The notes under the pieces were generated by a model. That model was given only the letters and a program-made list of their open reading frames with translations. It searched no databases and had not been told where the DNA came from. Of a stretch of 64,000 bases of DNA, positions 53,866 to 64,000 are shown one piece after another (the stretch's first letter is position 1; each line of letters opens with the position of its first letter). Source of the stretch: Burhinus oedicnemus (lineage: Eukaryota > Chordata > Aves > Charadriiformes > Burhinidae); contig VFFE01007669.1 of NCBI GenBank assembly GCA_008921705.1, forward strand, positions 4,781,246 through 4,845,245. Direction: 5' to 3'. Made by a program: the position numbers and the translations under genes.

Positions 53866-54829
53866 CTATAAGAAAAAAGCAGAGAAAACAACACTTTAAC
53901 ATAATGTACAATTCACGCCATCTTAGTGTGACATGAACATACTTTTTGAGTCATGTCTAAAATCCTACGGCCCTTTCAAATCCATATCCTTCCCTGTATA
54001 TCCCAGTTATTAAAAACCCCACAAAAATGTAATGGTACATTAGAACTTCTCTTAAGTTTGTTTTCTTTAAAAACAATCTTCCTCTTTTTTAAAATACATT
54101 AAGTTCCGTGGGATGCTTCAAATATCCATACAAAGAACATCACTCTACTAAATCCTGTTTTTGAAAGCACTTCTTACAGAAACCTATTACAAGAGCAGAG
54201 AATCCTATTGATGTTATTAACTTCTATGACTATTCATGAGGACAGACTGGTTTGCACAGCTGTTTTTTAGATAAGAATATTCCATCAGTCATTTCTGCCA
54301 ATTTATTATTTTTTTTTAGTTTGCCTCTACTAGATTTGAGTAGTTTGAAAAAATCTTAATTAACATACCATGTACCTTGTCTAAGAAAAACTGAAGTTAA
54401 CAGGAATCTCCTTGGACATCAGAACTGTTTTGCATCACAAACTTGATGCACACTTCCAGCTAACCCACTGTTTGCATTCTAATCATAAGCTAACTATTCA
54501 TATAAACTGGAAACAATTCTGCATCTAAATGTGAGATGCAAACTTAAGTTTAAATTTAGCCCTTATCTTTACAAAGAGATGAGATGAAAATCACAGCTTC
54601 ACTGCCTTTTATTCTATCGTGATTTGGAATTCTGTCTCAAGTTTGTCTTCCCAAGTCTCATTAGTTAGACCAACTGCTTTGAAAATTTGTCAAATCCCTG
54701 CATATTGCTAGTATTGGCTTCCAGGTTTTTTTTTTTATAGTTTTAAGTATTGTTACTAGTTTGTACTTAAGATAAACAACTGCTGACAGCATGTCCTAGA
54801 GTGGCTGTATCTAGGCTCTAGAAGAGATA

Positions 54830-54841
54830 TTTTTTTTTTTT
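54830..54841. repeat. Poly-T run of 12
   Basis: Twelve T residues, about 100 bp to the right of another T run near 54727. No retroposed unit recognised. Confidence 0.85.
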
Positions 54842-57800
54842 ACTTCTGCATTACTTCTGAGTTCTTGTGTTAGCACTTCAACTCAGGACAACGCTTTGCA
54901 GAGATGCCAACACGCAAGTCAACACCCCAGATAGCTGCTGGCACAGAGCCACTCACAGCCTGCTCTAAGAAAACCTTTCCTGGAGAAGCTGCTGATTCCA
55001 GCTTAACCTCTTGATTACTTTCCCCATAAGCTACACCTAACAGATGGATTCCTGCCTCTGGTAGAGATTCTATCCAACAGGCCCATAGGACCTGTCCATC
55101 TCTTACTCTGGGACTCATGACCCCATCCCATCATACAGCACTCATCATTTATTTTATCAGAAATCAGAAGTGTTGAATATACAAGTTAAAATAATACCAA
55201 AATGGTTTGGGGTTCTTTTTAGCAGTACATTTGGACATTAGTTAATTACTTTGCTATATACTAATAGTTCAGTTCCTTTCCTAGAGCAAATCAGTTCAGA
55301 AAAATTAAGACCTTTCCTGAATTTTCTATCAATATTTTGACAAGTGTTGAGATCCCTCTCTTCCTCCTCAATTTTTCCAGGTTAGTACGCCAAAGAAATT
55401 TCTTTTCATACTCTACTGACAACGGTATTTTCCCTTTATTGCTGTAATGTCAAAGAGTCTTCTGATTGATAGAGTATTAGACCAATGTTTCTCAACTACT
55501 GTCTGAAAAACACTGGTGATCTGTAAGACGTGATAAAGTGGTCAGCAAAATGTCTGCGAACCATCTGAGAAAAACATACATACACATTCCCCTACACATT
55601 AACTATCAAATAAACAGAATGGGGAAAAATGAAAGCAAGCACTGTAAAAGTGGGTTCAGGGATTTTTTTTCTTCAACTTGAAGAGGCAGAGTTTTGTTAG
55701 CTAATGCAGTGTTTTTCAAAGTCTTCATAGGAGGATCATTTTCCCATCTCCCTTCTCTTCAACCGAATGTCTTAAGTGAAAGCTCTGAAATATTTCTTAG
55801 TTCTTCAAGGAGTTCGTTATAGCCTTGATCTCATCCCAGAGATCCCCTTCTCTCTCGACAAACATGAGTTTTACTGTGCAGTAGATAGATTCTACACAAC
55901 TCAAGCAGAGCACTTTAAAACACCACCCTTATTTCAGAGGCCTATATGACAATTTCATTTCCTTATACCATGCCTAATAGAGAAGGAAAGAAATCAAATT
56001 TGATGTAGAAACTTGTAAGAAAGTCAGTGTGGAGATCCATCAGAGATATTTAAATAATATATTCTAAAGAGGCCATACTTGGTGTTGGTTGGAGTTTCCT
56101 TCACTGCAGTTTTGCTCAGAGACTGAAAAGGAAGCTGTATTTCTTGATTATTTTTGTCTCTTTATACAGTTCCCCAAATCATCTGTATACTCAAGTACAC
56201 TTCCTCAAAAAAAAAAAATTAAAATAATTTTTAAAAGATCATGCAAGTCAGCTTCCAAGGCCATGACTCAGAAGTTGCATGTAGCTTATCCATATGTGAC
56301 TAATTAAATGCATTCTGTTCTCCTTCCTTTTTTAAAACATGAAAAATATTTATCTGCTTGAATAAAAAGCTGCTAGAGCCCATCTCCTGGAAGTGACTAC
56401 CTCAGAAGCTGCCTGGTTCTCATCAGTGTGCAGAGTCCTTTGAAAATCCTTGTCTGTTTGTTCTCAAACTTTAAGACACAGAGGAATATGTTTTCATTTT
56501 CAAGGGAAGGAAAAGAAGGACCTGCTCAAGGTCACACTGGACTTGTCAGCAATGCCACAAACGTAGCTGGTCTCTCACATTCAAAGACACCACCACTTTT
56601 TCCTCACATAACACATTGCACACACTTCTAATTACAGGCTGATGGCAAAACTTGCTATGTATCTCAGTCTTAGAAAGTTTAACAAGGTACACTAAAATAA
56701 TATGAGCATCAGAGGGCTTTGCACTCATAATGGATGGGGAAACGAAAGTATACTGCAACTGCTGTTTTAAAAAAGAAAAAAAGTCTTTGAGCTTTTCTCA
56801 GCTTCACAATGTATTACCTATCACACAAAGACAAGGAATGTATAATGTATCTTTGTATGTCTTCTGCTCCGCAGCTAACAGCTACACCTCCAGTCAATAT
56901 GGTACCTGGCATTGAAACGACACTATGGCAAATCACTGGCACTCTAACCAAGGGGAATTAACCACTATCAGATTCTCCTCCATTCTAATATCACAGCCTG
57001 CAGTGATTCTTTTAGAAAAATATTCCCCTTAACTTGCATTCTTTTTGTTTACAAAAATTCAGCCAGTGGACTGTACAACCCAGTAAGTTTCAGACAGTTA
57101 GCCTGCCTATAGTGAGATCAGTCTCACAGAAAACGTGCAAAATGAACTGCTCTTCTGACATCAAGTATGCAGCATGTATATAAATTTAATTATCACTTTG
57201 GTTTGAAATAAGTTTTCAATTTCTGTGGGATTTATTATTAGAATCTTACCAATTTATGCACCACTTCAAGAAACACAAATGCCTCTAATTTTAATTTTTA
57301 AAGCAAGAATCAAATTTTACAGCTTTTTCCTTGATGAAAGGTGCACATTTTCAGTTTGCTTTATATGCTGGCTAGCAGACAGCACTCTACCTTGAAATCT
57401 GAAGAAGAAAGAGTTCTCTCAGTCGCAGTCTACAATCTAAGTCCTTGGGAATGGCCCGGTCCTGTTTTGCCTTGAAAACTATTTCAACTACAAAAATCTC
57501 TGAAAGTCAAATACAAAAAGGAAAGTGCCATTGACTTATGTTTTATTATGTTCTTGTCTCTACCGGGAACTCAGAGATACTTATTTTTTGGAAACACCTG
57601 CCCTTTTCAGCCGTAGTTCTGGAGCTGATGCCTGCTCTGCCCAGTGGGGCATGAAGACAGAGGGCCCAGAAGAAATAATCTGAAACTGAAGAAAATGCTA
57701 CTTCCTTTCTCTACCTTGTGCAAAGATATCATCACATCTGTACCTATTTTATATCCAGCAAAATCCTCCCCTGCTTGTACAAGCAAAAAAGAAGTAGTTT

Positions 57801-59040
57801 GCTTTGCTGAAAACACTATGTTCATGCCAAAGCTTCAGGGGTTGATGTAGTTAATCTTGAGATTTGCCAGTAATGCCATGGGAATAAGCACCAAGTCTTT
57901 CATGACAGTGGCATGGACTGGTTACGAGCACACAGTGGCCCAGGTTGCTAAGGAGACAGGCTGTCACCTTTTGTATTGGTTGTAATTTCATCGTGATTTC
58001 ATGCCCAGCCATACTGCCATAGGATGGAAAGCACCTAAACACCACACAGAGAAACAGACAACATGATGGTACTTGTCAACACTAATTGTGCTGAGGGTCA
58101 CACTGGGACAGGGTGAAATAGGGGGGAACTCAATGGTCTGGCAAAGACGGCACATAAACATATCAGTCACACTAACTGGAGGGAATTTACAGAAGCTGGT
58201 GATTAGGCATTCTATGTGATTTATCACTTCTATAGAAACACAAAACTTCACAGAGATACACAAGATGATTCACACCCTGGCAAGAAGACTTTATATTCAA
58301 GGATATAATTCTACTTGTTCTAAAATCAATGCAAAGATTTCTTTGAACACAAGCAAGCCCATAAGTAGACCACAGGTGGATTTAAAAGTGGGAAAACAGA
58401 TAACAGAGAACTAGTTGTTATTTGTACAGTGGTCATACTGACTTGTGGGCAGAGAGGAAGCTATACATATGTTTAGTTGAAGAAAAATACATCAAATGCT
58501 TTTAAGTTTACCCAGAATTATTAGAAGTGAACTTATTTTCATTTTGCCTCAGTACATACAGTGCATGTACAAAGTATAGCTGCAAGCAAACACAATACCA
58601 GTAATAACAGTACAGATATGCTACCTGGAGTCGTTGCTACACAATTAGCACTGGTGACCCACCCGCAGAAAGGAGTCTGGAGTTAAAAAGGTTGATGGTC
58701 CTGAAGAAAGGCGGTGCTGTACTCAGCTGACGTAGCTAAGCAGCTTATGAGGTGTGTGAGCACAATGCTGAAAAGCACTGCGTATGTAAAATGAACATGG
58801 CACAAAATTGTTACCCTTGCTGCAAGGAGAACAAAAGTGCTAGCTATGCAAGTCAAATGAAATAAACCAACTGAACTTCTGTGCTCCACCTGCCACTATG
58901 TAACCCAACTTAAATTGTCTACATAGGAAATATAATATTAAATATTCTTCTAAGTTCTACGCACTGAAATAAAAAGTCTTTCATGATAGCATTTAGCAGC
59001 ACTGGGGATACTGAACTATCCAGACCAAAGTGATACGGGT

Positions 59041-59084
59041 CTATCTCTATCCTTCCCTCTCTTCCTCTTTCCCTCCCTCCCCTC
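59041..59084. repeat. Pyrimidine-rich tract
   Basis: A stretch of C and T only, apart from two A residues near its start, made of CCTT/CCCT units (CTTCCCTCTCTTCCTC). A low-complexity polypyrimidine tract; no acceptor-exon pair is recognised after it. Confidence 0.85.
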
Positions 59085-59453
59085 AAGCACATTCACATAA
59101 TTAAAACAAGAGCAAATTTGTGATTGCAATTGGTTCCACATTCCCCCATTTTCTTATTTGGATTCCAGTTCCTTATTTATTATCATCATCACATAAATTT
59201 TTCCATCGTGTATCAGAAGATCATTATATTGTTAGAAATGTTACCAGAATAAAAAGTAACGAATATTTTAAATAATTCTTATGAGTAATTATCACAATTA
59301 ATGTTGATTCATTGAAAATTAGTTATATCTCAAGTAGTCAATTGTGTTTTAACAGCTGTGAGTAATCAATTTTTATTTTTAACTCACGCAAGTGAAATAT
59401 TCCTGAGACCATTAGACTGCTCTGGCAGCATGCTACATTTGTAGGGAAACATA

Positions 59454-59515
59454 ATACCTTTTATTAGACCAAATGATACAGTGAGGAAAAAAGATAAGCT
59501 TTCGAGCACACAAAT
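59454..59515. repeat. Probable ancient dispersed repeat fragment
   Basis: The series AATACCTTTTATTAGACCAA, then about 20 bases, then GATAAGCTTTCGAGCACACA resembles a dispersed repeat I remember from reptile and bird genomes (CCTTTTATTAGACCAACT ... AAGCTTTCGAGCACA). I cannot name the family with certainty, nor set its ends. Confidence 0.5.
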
Positions 59516-62500
59516 CTGTTTTGCTTTATATCACAAGACACTCACGGCTTCAAATCCAACTAATACTAATGTCATTGACACGTTTTGTTTCTGACCCACA
59601 GATTTACTCTTGAGCAGTAAGGATATACACTACACACCTCACAAAGATTTGTAAATGGTGTATCACAAAGAAATTGAAAACTCAGAGGCAACTCCAGCCT
59701 CATAAGTTGCCTTCATGCATTTTATGTAGGGATCTCAGCGTAGGGCAGTGTGGTAGTGAAATTATTTTCTCTACTGTTTTGGGGGTTTTGTTTTATTTTG
59801 GTTTTTTAATCTTTAAACACCCTACATGAAAGTTTTACAACCCCTCCATAGCTGCTGTTTAGGTTAGAACAAAACAAGCATCTCCAACCCCTCCACATCC
59901 CTTCACAAGATTATGGCCATGTTATCAAGGTTACTGGCAAGGTTCCCTAAGGTTCCCTCCAGCTGCCACATCCTTTTCAACTCCCTCCTGTCACGCTAGC
60001 CCACGAGGAGGTCAGGTCTCCTGGAGGCAAAGGAGGAGGTGGTGCATTCTCCCAGACCCCGCTCTGCAGGGAGAGCTGGCTGGTGCTGTCCTGCTGCGCT
60101 CTCCGCCTCTCTTGTGTGCCATCTCCTTTAAAGAAACCTCTGTATTCCAGTTCAGCTTTCTGAGTTCCACTGCTTTCCTTCTGGACTTTAAGCAACTTCA
60201 GCATAACTCCTTACTACTGCAGCTTGTTGAAGTTTGGGTTTGAGAGCCACAAAAAATCAAGAAAGTGGGGAGGGAATAAAAAACAGCAAAAAAAACCCCA
60301 AACAGGGCAGAAACTGCCATTTCTTTTATTTCTTTATTCAATTCCTAAATGTCTGTGTTCCCAAAAAGATAACTTTGTTTAAATCATGCCAGTAACTCTC
60401 AGAAGGTGGCATCTCAGAATCACAGGCATTTTAGTCATATGCGGCCATTTAGAGAGCTAATTCTACCCCACACTCTGCCAGTGACCTGCTGTAAATCCCT
60501 TAGCAAGTCGTTTCACTTCTGTGTCCCTCAGTTCTTCCACACCGTCTTGCCCTATCTATTTAGAGGAATGGTTCCCACTCTTCCCCCCACACCTCCCCAT
60601 GCTTACACCATAGTAGCTCCTCTCCAGCATGCCCATACTTATTTACATGTACCACAGGACCGCGCTCAAAGCCAGTGCTGCATTTCAAGAAGACAGCTAA
60701 TATTCCCTAAAAATAATTTCTAACACACCACGGTGTCCCACTACTTTAACCTCCTGAAAGCAGGGATGTCATTTCAAAATGTATGCCAAGTAGGCAATTC
60801 CCTTACACCCTAGGCTTAATATACTACCATAAATATAGCAATGTTAAGCAACAAGCAATTGTTCAAACCACAATGTAACAAAAATCTGTTATGAATGATT
60901 TAATACTACCATTCTTTATCTTCACCAGGTATTTATTGCATTTGTTATTTTTACTCACTAAATGTGTGGGATTTTCAAGTAATTTTCTAGTAATTAATCA
61001 TGATGCCAGATAAACACAAATTCTGTAAAAACAGCAGCAGTTTTCTCTATTCTCTTCTGTGGGGTTTCTTCCTATGGACAATCAGTTATTTTTTGTAAAT
61101 TATGTTTTCAATATTATCTCATTTACTGTAATTCATGAGGTAAAAAAGAAAACTGTAGTAAGAGTTCATTCAGTAATCTATCTTATCATCAGCGGTAAGA
61201 GAATAGTTATGGAAGATCATCATGGAAGATGTTCTAAGGAAATATTTTCAAAATTTTCCTTATTAGAGAAGGTACATAGCTCCTTATGTTTCTTTATCAC
61301 AAAATATGCATATTGTTCCACTGTACATTTTTAAATGGCTTTCAGGCAGAACAATAAGTGTATATACATTCTTGAAATCTATATCCTATTTATACTAAGT
61401 GGTGAATTCCTACAGTTCATTATAGATCAGCATTTACAAAATTCCATGCTTAGTTGGCATTTAAAAATGCAGTGAAAATGTGCATATCAGAAGAGCTAAG
61501 TTTAGCTAATAAGGAATTAAAGTGAAGAGACATAGAGCTATTAACAGGATGATGACCTTGAGTCCCATGATGCAAGCAAAGGGCTGGCAAATAAGCTAGG
61601 TTAAAGTGTGACAAAATGAGAGTATGTTCAATAGTTTCACAGGAATGTATTGTACTTGATTAAAGTTAATTAAAAACACAAGCCCAGGTTAGTGATGGGG
61701 CTATCTTTTCTACACTGTTTCTCCAACTCAGTATTTAACTATGTATGAAATGTATTTACTATTAAATGGATTTTTTTGTAAATTTTTCGTGTCTCCTACA
61801 ATAGAGAGGTAAATAAGAGAAATCTAACACAAGGAAGATGCTTTTGTGACCAAATTCTAAGTCCTGAATACAGCCCTTACTGTAATGAATATTGACTTCA
61901 GCAGAAAAGCTGCTGTGAGTCTTTGCAAAATTAGATTTTTCCCTTTATATATTTTTCAACTACATTAATGCAAATGACTTTTGGGGGTGCTTTTTTTACC
62001 AGTTTGGTTGATTTTTCTTTAGATTATGCAGAGACACAGCTTTGTACTGAAACAACGCAAATATTATTCATTGTTTCTGGATTAGACTTACTGCACACAC
62101 ATCAGATTTCAAGTTTAAAAAAATACAAAGGAACGTTGGAAAAAGACAATTTAAAGTAGTCACCTACTGTTCTAACACTGCTGAAATTTATTCTGATGCT
62201 CAGATGTACTGAATTTTATCCCAGCAAGTATGCCTTGATTCATCAGGGGGAAGGAAAACAATCTGTTGTCTGTGCGGCAATCTTACTGATGATCACCTCA
62301 TCTTGGCAGGATGGTAACAAATATCCAAAATACAGAGTTGACACAGCTTTAAATAATACTGTGACATCCAAAATACCTCTGAAATCAATAGCAAAACAGA
62401 TCCAAGTTTTTACCTCTGGTTAACTCATTATTACAGAACTCATATGATATCTTTACCAATGTCTCAGGCTTTCCTACTGTCACGTCATATTTCAACACAT

Positions 62501-63919
62501 AATTCTTCAAAGGATCAACTCTGTTTTAATTATGTTCCTTTTAAAACATAAGTATGCATGCAACATTGTTATTTTTTAGCAGTTATCAGTAAAATACAAC
62601 AGCAAACTCCCTGTGGTTTTAAATTACCTTCAGCATCTCTCCAGTTCTTTCTGACTTCAAGTATTTTTTTTTTTTTCCCACTTCTGTTCTTAAAACTAGA
62701 TTTGGGCCAAAGAAAACACGTACAGACTCTAACTGAGCTTGTTTCAAGAGTCAAGTTTCCAGCTGGATCATAATAATATAATTATATTTGGGAAAAAGGA
62801 AAATTGTAATTCTATTTCAACTAGACTTTGTTCAGTTCTGCACTGGGGGTTGAAAACGAGACATGTTAAGGTTTAGAACCAGAGATGTAAAGGCAGTTCA
62901 GTTCAAAAGCTTCAAATCTGATTCCTCCTGCTAGCATTCAACACAATTTATTTCAGCATAATAGAAGCAGATTTTAGGTAATTTAAGTGTTTGTCAACAG
63001 GCAGCTTTAAACATCCACCATACTTAAACTATCCTGGGTTATTTATCTTTTTTTGGCATGCCTGCATTCAGTGTTCCAGTTTCTGCATGTCTATGTTTGT
63101 AAGTGTGAGATAATACTAATTAGGTTAAATAGCAATGATTGATTTTCAGTGAGTCTGCTTTAAAGCTGTTCACAAACTGACTCATCCTTGCCAAGTTCCT
63201 CTGTTGCTTCCACACAGCCTAGTTTTCCCCTATATTTTCATTTTTCAGTAAAATTTTTGTTAATCGCATGCTCTGCTCAAAACAAATGCTCAAGGGCAAA
63301 TCTTATTTGTCCTGTTGCTGCTAAACAAGCATCACAGTCATCAGAAAAAAGAGCCCTCTAAGATGTTCGAGTTACTCAAAACTGTTAAGCTGCTGCTTTT
63401 CACGCTGACCAGTAAGAACACTGAGCTGAACAGAACACCTTATGCCACTCTCGGACACTTCTATTTTCCTATGAGCTTTTGATATTGCAAGTACCATGTC
63501 ATATAATCCCTTTGATACGTTTTGCAAACTTCATCTTAAAATATGCTGGGTTTCGTCATTATACAGACTGTTCATGATCCAGGCTGATCTAGTGATTCTA
63601 GTTTCCAGCATATTTGTCTCCTGCTTATATCCAGTTGTTCCTGTCTGTCAGCTTGAATACTCTTGCATCATTCTTCAGCAGGTTTTATTTTTCTGGGGTT
63701 TACCCTGGAAAATATTCCCTGTCAGCTTCATTTCACAAGATTCATTTCTCTGAAACACTTCTGTCGTCTCTTCCTCCAAGGCAAGCTTTTTCATCTCCCC
63801 TCTCCACTCCCCCTTCTGAATAAATCAATCTTTCTCACCCTTAGATAAGATGAGGTCCCATGATTGCCTTATGCATTGAGGCTCCTATGTTTCACATACA
63901 GATAGTACAAGTCCAATTT

Positions 63920-63936
63920 AAAAAAAAAAAAAAAAA
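63920..63936. repeat. Poly-A run of 17
   Basis: Seventeen A residues near the right end of the window, with no recognisable SINE, LINE or retrogene before it. Confidence 0.9.
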
Positions 63937-64000
63937 GAATTCCTAGTCTTCATGCTTTCTATTTCTCTGATTTCCGTCCTGTCCAGTTATTTTATGGTAT

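Larger units (their letters stand above)
53866..64000 (-). other. Partial MYO3B intron 5' of the first visible exon, at least 10.1 kb
   Basis: Ends at the TTATAG acceptor (53867-53866) and leaves the window on the right. I searched by eye on the minus strand for the expected activation-loop exon (DFGVSAQL ... PFWMAPE) and did not find it. Contents I can name: a probable ancient dispersed repeat (59454-59515), a pyrimidine tract (59041-59084) and mononucleotide runs. Otherwise no gene is recognised. Confidence 0.7.

Noticed and set aside
60406..60723. 105-residue plus-strand frame rich in His and Pro
   Set aside because: Locally C-rich intron sequence; no splice context or family match.
62336..62375. 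ACATCCAAAATACC on the plus strand as a possible WMAPE exon
   Set aside because: The reverse complement gives ATTTTGGATG but the flanking codons do not read PFW-MAPE and no splice sites fit.

Overview
This is vertebrate, and most likely avian, nuclear DNA: AT-rich, intron-dominated, with no bacterial-style gene packing. The bird signal is the interspersed repeats. At least four CR1-family LINE fragments are visible, three of them ending in the tandem octamer tail (ATTCTATG-like) typical of avian CR1. I cannot name the species.

The only protein-coding gene I can support is a class III myosin on the minus strand, best matched to MYO3B. It is a fusion of an N-terminal STE20-like kinase and a myosin motor. 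Six consecutive exons with GT-AG boundaries lie, in transcript order, at 53720-53865, 29113-29178, 15065-15220, 3356-3452, 2348-2464 and 1391-1495. Together they give 687 bp, or 229 codons, in one unbroken frame with matching intron phases. The reading runs from just after the kinase APE position, through kinase subdomains IX-XI and the kinase-motor linker, to the start of the motor, and stops at the codon just before the P-loop exon. The 5' part (kinase N-lobe and activation loop) and the 3' part (P-loop, rest of motor, IQ motifs, tail) lie outside the window.

Layout: 1-1390 partial intron; 1391-3452 three clustered exons; 3453-15064 intron (11.6 kb); 15065-15220 exon; 15221-29112 intron (13.9 kb) with two minus-strand CR1 3' ends; 29113-29178 exon; 29179-53719 intron (24.5 kb) with an old CR1 scrap, a longer plus-strand CR1, a purine-rich block and two local tandem duplications; 53720-53865 exon; 53866-64000 partial intron with a probable ancient dispersed repeat.

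I found no convincing second gene, RNA gene, CRISPR array, operon or novel system. The points most worth checking are an apparent compensated +1/-1 frameshift in the 66-bp kinase exon, a pair of tandem duplications (one with a distant inverted copy), and a pair of introns sharing an unusual GTACTGTAC donor.
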